Of a stretch of DNA of 64,000 nucleotides, positions 23,383 to 36,800 are shown one piece after another. The DNA is from Hedera helix (lineage: Eukaryota > Streptophyta > Magnoliopsida > Apiales > Araliaceae): positions 39,229,055 through 39,293,054 of the forward strand of contig OX359280.1 in assembly GCA_947179155.2 (NCBI GenBank). The letters are read 5' to 3'. Position numbers and translations under genes: made by a program. The notes below the pieces were generated by a model. The model worked only from the letters and a program-made list of their open reading frames with translations, did not search any database and was not told the origin of the DNA. Positions within the stretch are counted from its first letter, which is position 1. Each line of letters begins with the position of its first letter.

Positions 23383-23538
23383 GGTGGTGTTTGATAAAAT
23401 TCTCTATTAAGATTTAAATAATTTAGACATCTGATTAATATAGAGCATCTGAATGAAAAAATGTTGTTTGATAATTAATTTTTTCAGATGTCTGAATAAC
23501 AGTATTTTACCATTTTAACCCTATGAACAGTTGAACAT

Positions 23539-23598
<60 letters not shown>

Positions 23599-23694
23599 TA
23601 TTATTATAAAAATAATAATTATAATATTAATAATAGTGCTAATAATAATACTAATAATAATTATTATTATAATAAAAATTATGATAATAATAAT

Positions 23695-23728
<34 letters not shown>

Positions 23729-23806
23729 TTAATTATAATAATAATAATTATAGTAATAATAATAATAGTAATTATAATAGTAATAATAATAATAGTAATA
23801 ATAATA

Positions 23807-23856
<50 letters not shown>

Positions 23857-23987
23857 TATTATTATTATTATTATAATTTATAATAATAATTATAGTAATA
23901 ATAATATTAATTATAATAATAATAATTATATTAATAATAATTATAATAATAATAATTATAGCAATAATAATAATAGTAATAATAATA

Positions 23988-24063
<76 letters not shown>

Positions 24064-24281
24064 GGGTTTGAGTGTTGGATATAAAAGAAATTTGTTAATA
24101 TTGAAAATGATATTTTTGTCCAAGTTCATTAAGATGCCCCTCTTAATGGTTTGGATTTGATTTTGTATCTTAACAATTTAGAGGCATTCAGATGTAACAA
24201 AAAAAAAACAAACAACTTTGTTCCTCTTAGCGATTAAGAGGTTGTCCATTAAGAACTATTAAGACACAAACAAACAGCACC
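23383..24281. mobile_element. Tourist/PIF-Harbinger-like element containing a TAA microsatellite
   Basis: Ends are GGTGGTGTTTGATAAAATTC on the left and, inverted, GGTGCTGTTTGTTTG on the right. Both sides carry the 3-bp target duplication TTA (23380-23382 and 24282-24284). Ends and target size fit the PIF/Harbinger superfamily. The interior is mostly the microsatellite at 23541-24062. No transposase. Confidence 0.6.
23541..24062 (+). repeat. (TAA)n microsatellite, about 520 bp
   Basis: Nearly pure AAT/TAA repeats with inverted (TTA) blocks. The 209-residue Ile/Asn frame across it is an artefact. It ends about 700 bases upstream of the TNL gene 2 start codon. Confidence 0.95.
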
Positions 24282-24284
24282 TTA

Positions 24285-24766
24285 GTCTATGTAACCTTTT
24301 TTAAAATTCTATCACTATAAAAAAGGCATGTGTCCCATTGCCTTAATGTAGATCCCAATTGGATCCAACTAAATCCAGAAGAAAATTAAAATGTAAGGGA
24401 AGTGATTGCGTAGAAGGAAATTGCAATTGAAATTGGGAGTTTTATTTAAGATTGTAGAATTGACGGATCAGAGATTTAAACAAAATATTATGATATGCCT
24501 TTTCTTTGTTTGGCATGAAAATGTATTTTAATTAAATTAAAAATTCACCTTTCCAAAAAGTTTCCACACAAATCATAAGACTTTTCCACACGCTTGTCGG
24601 GGAAAAAGTTTGTGGTTGTAGTTCATTTTCCACTAGGAGGACCGGAGAAGAAGATAAGGTAAGGACAACTAAAGTCTTCGCCAGTCCAATGTCTCCTTTG
24701 TCTTGTCTTAGTGTTTGCATTGCTAATTATCTTGTGATCATCTTGGATCTTCAATTTCTACTGTCC
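24285..24766. promoter_or_regulatory. Upstream region of TNL gene 2
   Basis: About 480 bases between the Tourist-like element and the start codon. No clear TATA element is visible. An in-frame upstream ATG at 24689 would add 26 residues, but the TNL start MASTSNQ at 24767 matches the N-terminus of gene 1. Confidence 0.35.
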
Positions 24767-27700
24767 ATGGCTTCTACCAGTAACCAAACTGATTCTTCAA
24801 TATCTTCAACTCCTCACTGTGATCATGATGTCTTTTTGAGTTTCAGAGGCCCAGATACGCGCAATTCCTTTACAAGTCATCTATACGATGCTTTGACGCG
24901 TTCTGGAATCCAAACCTTCATAGATGATGAAGAACTACGAAGAGGAAAAGAAATTAAGCCGGAACTGCGAAAAGCTATCCAAGGATCAAGGATGTCTATT
25001 ATTGTTTTCTCGAAAAACTATGCTTCTTCAAGATGGTGTCTAGACGAGCTTGTGGAGATCCTTGAATGCAAGAAAACTAACGGGCAGATTGTTCTTCCTA
25101 TATTTTACGATGTTGAACCATCCATTGTACGCCGTCAAAGTGGGAGCTACGCAAAGGCTTTTGAAAACTTTACGGAGGATTGGGGACCTTGGAAAAAGCT
25201 TTTGATCTTTTGTTTGCCAAGTTGCATAATCAGAGGGTGGAGCTTTGCAAAACCTTTTGAAAACAACAGATTGGCTGAGTGGCGAGCTGCATTAACTGAA
25301 GCTGCAAATATCTCAGGACACGATCTGCAAAATGAAGAAAATGGGTAAACCCTTGCAGACCTTATTCTATCTCATTTCCAATTACATCTGCTTAATCAAC
25401 CGATCCAACTTCTATCTTCAAAGCTGCTTAAAATTAGTTATTCACAAAGTTTGCTGGTAAAGACCATATAATAATTTTAGTAATATACAGTTGTTTTATT
25501 TACAAACTAATAACTGATTATTTGGAATCGGAATAGAATTAAGATCCCTGTAGTTTACTTCGTCAAAGTTACCTTCTAAGCGCATAATCAACATAGCAAA
25601 CATTCTTACTTTTCGATGTTGCAAGAATAAGGGTGCAAAGTTTCATTAGTGATTTTAAACTAATTCTCTTCTTCTTAATTAAGTTGTGTGCTTAGCCATA
25701 AGCCATGTATTCCGAGTTCTATGTTCAAGGGTGCACAAAATTGTTGGCAAAGTTTATTAGTAAAAAGTAGAACCAGTTACCAACTCCAATCTAATTTACT
25801 TGGTAAAATTACCTTCTACGCGTAATCAGCATAGCAAACGTTCTTTTCGATGTTGCAATAATAAGGGTGCAAACTTTCACCAGTGATGTTAAACTCTCTT
25901 CTTCTTAATTACGTTGTGTGTTAAGTTCTATGTTCAGTGACGAAGGCAGGAATATTTTTCAGTGGGATCAAAATTATTACTAAGTTATAAATAATTTAGT
26001 GTGATTCAGGGCAGCATCGTCAACCAATTTTTTTTTATATACTTTTGAACTTTTGAATCTCATATATATAAAATATATATTATATTATAATAAAAACATA
26101 ATAACTAATAACATATGGTAAATATACACCATATTCACCCATCATAGACTTTTCTAGTCACAACTGTTCATAATTAATTAATTCTTTTAAAAAATAATGT
26201 AAATTAGATTATTATCTAGATTAAAAATATTATAGATCTAGAGAGATACATATATAGAGGGGATATAAGTCCTATGGAGTTCAAATTTAATTGAGAAAGT
26301 TATAAATTTTCAATTTGATCCCGTATAGTAAAAAAATTATAAAATTTGAGTAGGGTCAATTTATATATTACACTTATATTTTTTAAAATTTACCCTACAT
26401 TATAAAACAAATTTTTTTTAGTGGGGTTAATTGACCCCACACATTGACATGTGGCTTCGTCACTGTCTGTGTTCAAGGGTGCACAAAATTGTTGGCAATT
26501 TCACTAGTGCAAGTTCTCTAATTAAGTAGATGATGTTATATAAACAAGCTTCTTGCACGGGCTAGTTTGTGTACAGCCGTAAACACGTTTTTAATAGAAA
26601 AAATGTGTCAACTTGAGTCATGTCAAATCGAAAACAAAATACAAACCATCTCAACAATGACATCTAAAATAGCATGATAAAAATATAACCAAAAAATTCT
26701 TTAAAACTGATTTTGAGAAAAGGAGCTTACTTCCACTTTGTTCAAGCCTTCTTCTTGTCTCCAGTGGCACGCCTTTTGATAACCTAGAAGAAAAAAATAT
26801 TACAAACAATTTCCCAAATGTATAAAATCATAAATGAATCAATTGAACCCAAATTAAGATAAAGAAAACATCAAAAATATGATTGACACAAACAAAATGT
26901 TTAATTTATCTAGTGTTGTCATCAGTTGGGTACTTCTAAAAGTTACCACTTACCTACATATGCTATGCTTTTATATGGAGTAGGAGATTTTGTACGTATT
27001 TAACATTTGCTGCAACATTTGCTTTTAGTATTCATGTCATTTTTGAAAAGTGACTTTATGGGCTTTTTTTACTGCTCTTTTAATGTGAATTATTCTGTGA
27101 TGCAATCAATTTGCTGGGTTTAGTTGCTAGGGTCTGCAAGTTCAATAATATTTGCACATTTCAATATTAGTTATGTATTTTCCAGTTTGATAATCCTACG
27201 TAGTCACTGTTGATAGAAATATATACACGTAAAAATGGAATATGAATTAATAGGTCTATAACAATCATGAAATCTATTAACGTTTATCGTGATGAGAACT
27301 GTTACACATTTTTACATAAACAAAATTCTTTTCTATTTTTACACAATTTCACTTAAATTGTTTTGAGAATTTTTCTCAATGATAGTAGCACAAAACTCTC
27401 AGAAAAATTAAAGGGAAAAAAAATGAAAACTGAATATGCACACGGATACTAAGCGAACATGGCATTAGTACTTATCAAATGTTTACTGAGGAAGTGCTTA
27501 CAAATGTCTATCAAAACCAACTTGAAGAAAGAAAAGAAATAACAAATCAGCACAAACATATAAACACACATATGGACAGGCATATTTCCAAGAAAATATG
27601 CTTCCAAATTATTCCAATAATGTAGTCTCAACAATAAAACCAAATGCTGTCGCTCAATAATCACAGAGCAAACTAATTCTCTAACAACATATACAGAACA

Positions 27701-30700
27701 TCGAAACTAAACCTACCACTCAAATAATAACATACACATCATAGTTATCAAAATATAACTTATAAAGCATAAGTTACATTCAATTACCGGTGCCTTTATT
27801 TACTTGCTGGCGTGCAAACATATGAGCATCCTTTATGCTCCCTACAATCTGGAAGCCATGTAGTCTACCTATTTCTTGCTTTGGACCTACCATCTACTCC
27901 ATCTTTACTTATATATTGGTGGATGCCTTCGATAAACCACAACTTCTTTACTCTACAGGGATACATAATAGTAGTACATTACAGATGTTATGTCATGAGT
28001 TGCAGAAGAAATTATAAGCGATAAAATTTAACATTCAATATCAATTTATATCATTCATATTAATACATAAATATTTGATGAAAAATACAATCCTCACATT
28101 ATTTGACACATAAAAAATTTCAAGACATTAGTCTTAACTAAGAAACTAAAATTTTATTATTGATCATTTTTTTTGGTGGTAAAATTAATTTGGCATTGAT
28201 CAAATTTTAAGATATATGAAGTAAATGAATTAAGGACATATTTGGATTTAAACTTCAATATAAGAAGCCATGGAGTCTATCTTTCTCCTTTGCAAGGGCT
28301 CTACAGCAGAGCACCCTCAAGATTTGGTCAGGAAAATAAGAGAATGTAAAGAAGGCTCAGGAGGCATTTATAGCTAGGTGCAAGGCCAACTCAGAGGCAA
28401 CCCTCAAAAAATACCAGAGCAGTAGTCCTATGGCAAGGTTTGAAAATGCATCCACCAATATATACGTAAAGATGGAGTAGAGGGTAGGTCCAAAGCAAGA
28501 AAGCCTTGCTTAATTTGCATAGCTTATTTAGAGCAATCTGAATCCACCACCCCAAGTAAACTGTCAACTAATACACATTTATATTCTATAGCCATTCTTC
28601 CTATAAAACATGCACCTTAAACATGAAAAGTACTTGAAATAATGTACACTTACAAATATATCTTGTTTGTGGCATTTTAACTAACACCTAATGCAACGCC
28701 CATGTCATCTCCATATATCCAACATCCAAAAAGTTCATGCTTCTTTCTGAGAACCAACATAGAAAAAAGCAATCTATAACAATCTTTGGAGAAAGCATAA
28801 ATTAGAAAGAAATAGCTACTTGGTATAATCTTAATTCACAAAAAAAAACCCTAATCAAAAAGCAGAAAAAATTAAACCCAATAAAATATAAAAAATGAGA
28901 ATAGAAACCCTTACCGTGAAGCTGGAGATCTCTCCTCAGAGTTAACTACAAAAACCAGCTTCAAGTGTTTGATTTCGGCCCTTTTCACCTTTTCCTTTTA
29001 TTTTTGGGCAAAAATGGTTATATTGCTTACAGAAATAGAAAAAGAAAGAATATAGATGAGGGAGAAGAAGGGGAAACGGAAGAGGCGATGAGCGTTGAAG
29101 CCGAAAAGGAGAAGAGACGGAAGATGAAGAGGGAGGATTGAAGACAAACTCTGTGAACTGAGTTGATAAGGACGAACGAAATTGACTCGGAAGGATCGTC
29201 CATTGCGTTGTTATATTATAGTATAGATTACGAAGGGAATAACACTACATAAGGACATTGATGAAAGAGTTCAACTGTCACATAAATTCTCTAATTAACT
29301 AGATGCTGCAAATTTCTAACTTCTTTTCACTTAGATTCAGTCATCAATTTAAATTAATGTTTTTTAATTCCTTTACCAAATTGATGTTGGCTTCTTAATT
29401 TATTTCCTGCATGCCGGATTCGCACGGAAATTTGGAAGGCTAAAGCTTTGCATGAAACAAAGAATTTCTAGCTGCTTCACGCCTGCATGTTATCGAGAGG
29501 GCCCCGCATGGTTAAATAAGCTGTCAACAAAATCCGTCCACGCGCCTGACAAAAAAATATGCCCTGATTCTCTGCCCAGCTGCTTTTGCGCATGGCGCGG
29601 TTAATTTCTTTCCCTTGCATGAGCCCAAAACGGCGTCGCTCCTGCTGATACCAGTGACCCTTGCTTCTTCCTAGCGCGCATGACGCGAATGCCCTTTGCT
29701 GGAATTTACTAAACTACCATCCATTTTAATTAATTCCTACAAAAAAAATATAAATTGAATAAAAATAATATAAAAATACTAAAAATAATAATAATGCATA
29801 AAATTAAATAAATTACCTAAAACACTAAAAATACTTAAAAACTTACAAATAATTAAGTATAAAATATCCAATAAATAGAAATAAAATTCACTTATCAATC
29901 CCGAAGTTCTATCTTCGGTTTGACGTCCTAGGAATCCCGAAGGAGCTTTCTTCCTCGGTCATTCCAAAAACATACTTTTTTTGGTTACCCGAGAGATTTT
30001 CCTTTCAGTCTTATACTTTTGGTCTCCCGAAGGAGTTCTCTCTTCGATCAGATGTTCTAAACTCTCGAAGAAGCCTCTTTTCTTTGATCGAATGTTCTTA
30101 AACTCCCGAATAAGGCTTTTCTCTTCGATTAGATTTTTTAAACTCACGAAAAAATCTCCTCTTCGGTCGGATGTTTTAAACTCCCGAAGAAGCCTCTTCT
30201 TTTCAGTTGGATGTTCTAAACTTCCGAAGAAGCTTCAACTTCGGTATGAAACCTCTTATGGTTCCCGAAGACAATTTTCTCTACTCATTCATCACATTTT
30301 ACATACTAAAGGAGTGGGGGCAATGTTGGGCTATGCATTTTTACTAGAGTAATGGGCTAATCATATTGGACCTTATTCCTGAAGCCCATTTGGCTTAGCA
30401 TCCCAACCCAAAAGGCTTGGTCAGTTACAATCCCATACCTCGAATGATTAAATGACATGACAGTTAACATCCAACATTGAATCCGCAGGTTATGGAGGTT
30501 ACCGAACATGGTGGGAACGTACGTTACTTCTCCAATGTAGTCGTTGAACATTTCAACGGTTAGAGAAGAAGGGCAGCTATAAAAGGGAGAGTTAACAATC
30601 GAGGTAAGGGAAATGCTGAAATTACCTACTAAGTTCGAAGTACCTCTATTGTTAACAACTATTAAGATCTGTACTTGCTTTCACACTAAAGCTATCCCCC

Positions 30701-30854
30701 GACAGTCCAAGCCGTCAAGTTTTTGGTTGTCTAATAGTGCAGGTTAGTGCCGTTGATGGTGGTCAAGCGTTATGACAAATTCAAGGTTACTAACTTTAAA
30801 AAGTATTATGAATTGTATAGTTTTGTAAGAATCGAATCTTGAATTCATTGCATG

Positions 30855-30895
<41 letters not shown>

Positions 30896-33800
30896 TAAAA
30901 TAAAATTAAAAGAATAGTACGAGGACTAAAAGAATTATTTTGCCTATAATGGTTATATACCAAAAGAGAGAAAATTCATTGCATACTAATATATGTACTC
31001 AAGCCAATAAGATTAAATAGACTAAAGCAAATAGTTTAATGACAATTTTTTTTTCCCGGAAAAGTTATAGATTTGAATTTATCCTCAAAGTTACATAATG
31101 AAATAGGCCTAGATGATTGAAATAATGAAATGTATATATAATAATATTACTGAATTAGAATAGTATAGGTTTTTGAAAAAAGAGAGTATATGATTAGGTT
31201 AGACATTCATATACATAAATACATACATACATGTGGTATACGGGATAATTAATTGTGGATTTTAGAGCCTGGTTGAGGAGGCGAACATTACGGCCCCTTT
31301 TCAAGGGCCTCACATTCTCCTTGTACAGTTCCCATTCATTACCCGACTCTTCTTTTGGGGCCGAGAACTCCGTCTTCGGATCCATCATTATCTTAAGCTT
31401 CTCCATGGTTGTGCTGGGGTGTGTGTGTTTTTGTGTGAGAGAGAAAGAGAGCTGCGTGAATTTTTTTGAATTCTTTGTTAGGCTCCAAGGAACTTCAGGT
31501 CAAGGTCATTGTGAGGTAAACTCCGCTCCTATAGAGGGGTGGGGAATGGTTAGGCCATCTCCAGCAGATAGATTAAATAAAAGAATTTGATAGTCCATGG
31601 ACTATAATTTTAATTATATTTAAATGGGAGAGTAGAAAGATGATTAGAATTTTTTTGAATTCATTGATTATTTTTAATCTTTTTATATTATAGTCCACGG
31701 AATAGTCCTTCTGCTAAAAAGATTGAAGACTAAAGGACATTTGCTGATGTCATATAGACTAAATATAGTCCATGGGATAGTCTAGTTGCTGGAGATGCTC
31801 TTAGATTTTTGAAAAACTTGGGTCTGTTTGTATGGAGACATACGTCCATTAACTTTATATGGGCTTTTAATTAAACTAATTAGGAGTATATTTTTTGGTT
31901 TACTGGCATGTAACCTTCTCCCCTCTGATTGAGTCTTAGCTATACTTATTTCCTTTGAAAATTAGGGTTTTATTTTACAAAAATGTATTTAATTTATATT
32001 ATTTAAATCAATTTTTTTGTATAATTTTCTAACTCAATTTAACTAATAATTTGATTAGGGAAAACAGGGTTTAGAAATTTTTGACAAAAAAATATAATCT
32101 TCTTGTTATTTTAAAATCAAGGAGTGCAGAACTCGCACGATTTGTATCAATTAATTTTTTGAACACACATTATTTTTAAATATTAATAGAAGTAAATGAT
32201 AAAATATTAATTGACCGATTTAAGTTATATTTAACAGGATGCGCCAAATTATTTGCACAGTTCACTATTAAAAACAAATTATTTGCAGACTTCAAGAATA
32301 TACAGTTTACCTCTATTTACAAAATAATCGTTTGATTATTTGGAACAGAATAAATGATCCCTTCTAATTTACTCTTTTTCTGAAAAAAAGAAAATTCCCT
32401 TGGCATCAAATTGGGCCATTTTATAGTGTTTCAATTATTAGAAGTGCACTTCTTAAACTATTTCTGTTGTAACGTACTCATCTCCCAACTACTTTATCAC
32501 ATTACATCACGATAATTACTTTTTGTTTGGAAACTTTTTGCAGGAACGAAGCAAGATTTATCGCAAAAATTGTCAGTCAACTTCAAGTAAAGTTGAGACC
32601 CTTGAATGTTCCCGAGTCTCCCGTCATAGTAGATTCTAATTTTAACTGCATAAATGCGTTACTGAGCATTGGATCTGATGATGTACTTACAATTGGGATC
32701 TGTGGGATGGGTGGAATCGGTAAAACCACCGTTTCCAAAGCTGTATACGAAAAACATTTAAACCACTTTGAAGGCAGTGCTTTTGTCGAGAATATCAAAG
32801 ATGTTTCAAAACTACCAGATGGTCTACTTGGTTTACAAAAAAATCTTCTCAGTCAACTTCAGAAAAAAAAAATTAGGCTTTCTAGTAGTGATGAAGGACT
32901 CAATTGGATAAAAAAGACCTGTTGTTCTAAAAGGGTTTTAGTACTACTTGATGATTTGGACGACTTTGATCAGATAAAAAAATTAGCCGGACATAAAAGA
33001 TGGTTCGGTGCAGGAAGCAGAGTCATCATTGTTACAAGAGATGCGAAGCTGCTTGGAGAAGCACGAGTAGATCATACATATGAAATGAAGGTATTGGACG
33101 AGGATAAGTCTCTGGAGCTCTTTAGACGCCATGCATTTGAAGAAGAAACTCCGTCCAAAGATCACATATCGCTTTCAATAGATATATCAAGATATTGTGG
33201 AGGCCTTCCATTAGCTATTGAGGTTATTGGTAGTCATTTGCGTGGGGAAAACTTGACGTACTGGAAAAATGCCTTGAAGGAGTTTCAAAGTAAACCCCAT
33301 AAGAAGATTCAGGATAGGCTTAAAATAAGCTATGATGCACTTAGCACGGATAGAAAGAAAATCTTCCTTGATGTTGCATGCTTTTTCATTGGATGGGGCA
33401 AAGATTATTTAGTTAAGTTTTGGGATGGTTGTGGGTTCTCCGCTGAAAATAGCATTAGGGAGTTGCTGAACAAGTGTTTATTAAAAGTTGATGAGAAAAA
33501 TTGTTTAAGGATGCATGATCATCTTCGTGATATGGGCAGAGCAATTGTTCTTGAAGCATCTGACCGTTCACTTGAAAAGCACAGTCGAGTGTGGATTCAT
33601 GAGGAAGTACTTGATCTGCTAGAACACCCGAAGGTAAAAGGAAAACTATTAATCTTTTGCAGTTAAAAGATTTACAATGTTAGAAATTATCGTAATTTAT
33701 TTGAAATTTAGAGCATATAATTCTCACACTCACCCTACTCTTACTCAGGGAGCAGAAGCAGTTGAAGGAATTAGCTTAGGTCTCTCCAATTTACATTCTA

Positions 33801-36800
33801 TTGAGTTGGAGACCCAAGCCTTTAAAGCGATGCACCAGTTACGATTTCTTCTAATCTACAAAGTCGGTGTTACTGGATCCTCTGAAGATTTATTTGGAAA
33901 GCTAAGGTGGCTTAGTTGGCAATACTGTCCTTTGAAGAGTTTACCCACCGATTTTCATCCTAGAGAACTTGTTGTGCTTGTCCTGAAATGCAGCAACATC
34001 AAAAAACTATGGGAGGGAGTGAAGGTATGAGATTACTCAAAACATTGTTTCCTCTCTTTATTTAGGTCGTATGTTTAGATCTTGTTGCATAACTTTATTT
34101 TGATTTTTGGGAAAGTGTAGTTAAAGATACTGATTTCATATTTCTGTGCTTTTGCACAGCATCTAAACAATCTGAAGATCCTAGATCTCTCATACAGTTA
34201 TTCTTTGGTGGAGACCCCAAACTTTATTGGCGTTCCAAGTCTTGAGCGCTTAATGGTTAGAGATTGCGTAGGATTGTCAACGATTGATCCATCAATTTGC
34301 GAGCTGAGATCACTAGAAGAACTGGATCTGCAGAGCTGCTCAATGCTGGAACGATTGCCGGAGCAATTGGGAAATATGAAAAGCTTGAAGACTTTGAATG
34401 TAAGTAATACAGGGCTTGAAGGGTTACCTGATTCAATAGGACAATTAACTAGCCTGGTTCACTTACGTTTGAAATTTTGTGAGAAACTTGAAACTCTTCC
34501 CACCACCATTTGCAATTTGATATCACTAGAAGAATTAGATGTCTTTGGTTGCGTAAATCTGTGTGGATTTCATGAGCAATTGAGGGATCTGAAATGGTTG
34601 CTTAGCTTGGATCTTAGGAATTGCGGAATTACAGAGCTTCCGAGAAGCATGTCCAATCTGAGATCACTAAAAAAGTTATATATCAATGGTTCCTTATCAA
34701 ATCTGTGCAGATTGCCCGAGCAATTGGGGGAAATGAAATGTTTGCTTGACTTGGAAATAAGTTATCTACGTAAGCATAAAAATCTTCCGGCAAGCATTTG
34801 CGATCTGAGAGCACTAAAAAAATTAAATTTTAAAGGTTGCTCAGAGCTGGAACGATTGCCGGAGGAATTGGGGAATTTGGAATGCTTGCTGGACTTGGAT
34901 TTAAGAAAATGCAAGAAGCTTACAAATCTTCCCGCAAGCACTTGCAATATGACATCACTAGAAAAATTAAATGTCGATGAATGCTCAAATCTGAAACGAT
35001 TGCCGGAGAGGATGGGGAATTTGAAAAGGTTAAGGACTTTGAATGCAACTGTAACAGGGCTAGAAGAATTGCCTGATTCAATAGGACATTTAAGTAGTCT
35101 GGTTCACTTACATTTGAGTGGGTGTAAGAATCTTAAGACTCTTCCCGACAGCATTTGCGATTTGTCATCTCTAGAAGTATTAAATATCAATAACTGCTGT
35201 CTACTGCAACAATTGCCGGATCGATTGGGGAATTTGGTAAGCTTAAGGAAATTGAATGCATTTAAAATTGGGTGTCAACAGAGGTCCACCGTAATTCTCA
35301 AAAATATGAAGAAACTTGAAAGTTTATCTCTAAGTCTTCTGCACAGAGGTCCTCAGTTAAGAGCCTTTGAAAGATTTGTCCTACCTTTTAAAAGTTCCTT
35401 GAAAAGATTGGAACTCAAGTATTGTGGTCTGCATGACGAGGACATTCCAGATGATATCGGAATCTGTTTACTTTCATTGCAATTCCTGGATTTAAGTGGA
35501 AACAATTTCTGTAACCTACCTTCTGGCCTCTGTCAACTATCCAATCTAACAGACCTCGACTTGAGTGACTGCAAGAATCTTGTGTCACTCCCGGAACTTC
35601 CTCCTAATCTACAGAAGCTAGATGCAAGTGATTGTACAGCAATGGAAAAAATACCAAATCTATCAAACTTGAAACGCTTGCAGGACTTGAATCTTTCAGA
35701 TTCCAATAGATTGGGTGAAGTGCAGGGCTTAGAGAACCTCAAATTAAAGTTTCTTGGCGTGGCAGGATGCAACAATTTGGCAATGGATACTACTTTTAAC
35801 GAGAGTTTCTTTCAGGTATCTCTCAATCTCTCTCTCTCTATATACCTGTATATATATATATATCTTCCTCAAAATCTCTCTCTCAAATCTTCGTCTCTAT
35901 GTAACAGAGGTACTTTGAACGTGCTTTTTATGGATCCAGTATTTTACTTCCAGAGTCGAATTTTCAAAATTGGATTATTTATCAAAGCATGGAATCTACA
36001 ATTTCTTTCGAGTTGCCGCGGAGTCTACCAGATAATTTCCAAGGAATTATTCTCTGGGCTCGCTTCTCTTCCATAGGCAACTTCAGCGCGAAAATAATAA
36101 ATATTACATGTCGCAGGGAATGGGGTCGTAATTTGGTTTTCCATAAAAAGTTTTTCCATAAAAAGTGTTTGGTAGGGCATTCATGGATGAGCTGTATAAG
36201 ATCAAGATCAGACTTCAGAAGTGGAGATAGCATCAAGATTTCCATTTCAGAAAATAGTAAGGTGAAGGTGGAGAAATGTGGGGTTCATTGGTTAATTGGA
36301 AGTGAAGGCGATGAAGATGAAAATGTGCATTATTGCAACACAACAACATATGACAGCCATTCTGATGAACCTACAGAATCTAAAAGCGTTGAAGATGAAT
36401 ATTATTATGGTTGTTCGGTTAAAGAGAGGCTTTTAAACCCCACAGAAACTGAGAGGGATGTTAACACAGAGCCTAATGAGGAAACTGAGAGGGTTTATGC
36501 TGATTCTGATGATGATGGGGAGGAGGAGGAAACTGAGAGGGTTTATGATGATCATAACCCCACAGAAACTGAGAGGGTTTATGATGTTAACCTCAAGAGA
36601 GGCCATGATTTCGATTTGAACATAGAGCCTAATGAGGAAACTGAGAGGGTTTATGATGTTAAACTCAAGAGAGGCCATGATTTCAATTTGAACACAGAGC
36701 CTAATGAGGAAACTGAGAGGGTTTATGATGTTAACCTCTGGAGAGACCATGATTTCGATATGGACACAGAGTCTAGTGCCAAAACTGAGAGGGTTTATGA

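Larger units (their letters stand above)
26550..29227 (-). mobile_element. Possible Helitron-like segment carrying gene fragments
   Basis: On the minus strand a TCTATACTATAATATAAC start at 29227 resembles the 5' end of plant Helitrons, and AAACTAGCCCGTGCA near 26554-26568 resembles the terminal hairpin arm of their 3' ends, here incomplete. Outside it, both sides resume sequence similar to intron 1 of TNL gene 1 (from about 29260). Inside are intron/exon-like pieces. The end assignments are tentative. Confidence 0.4.

Noticed and set aside
23531..24160. 209-codon open frame of Ile and Asn
   Set aside because: It is the TAA microsatellite read through; there is no coding signal.
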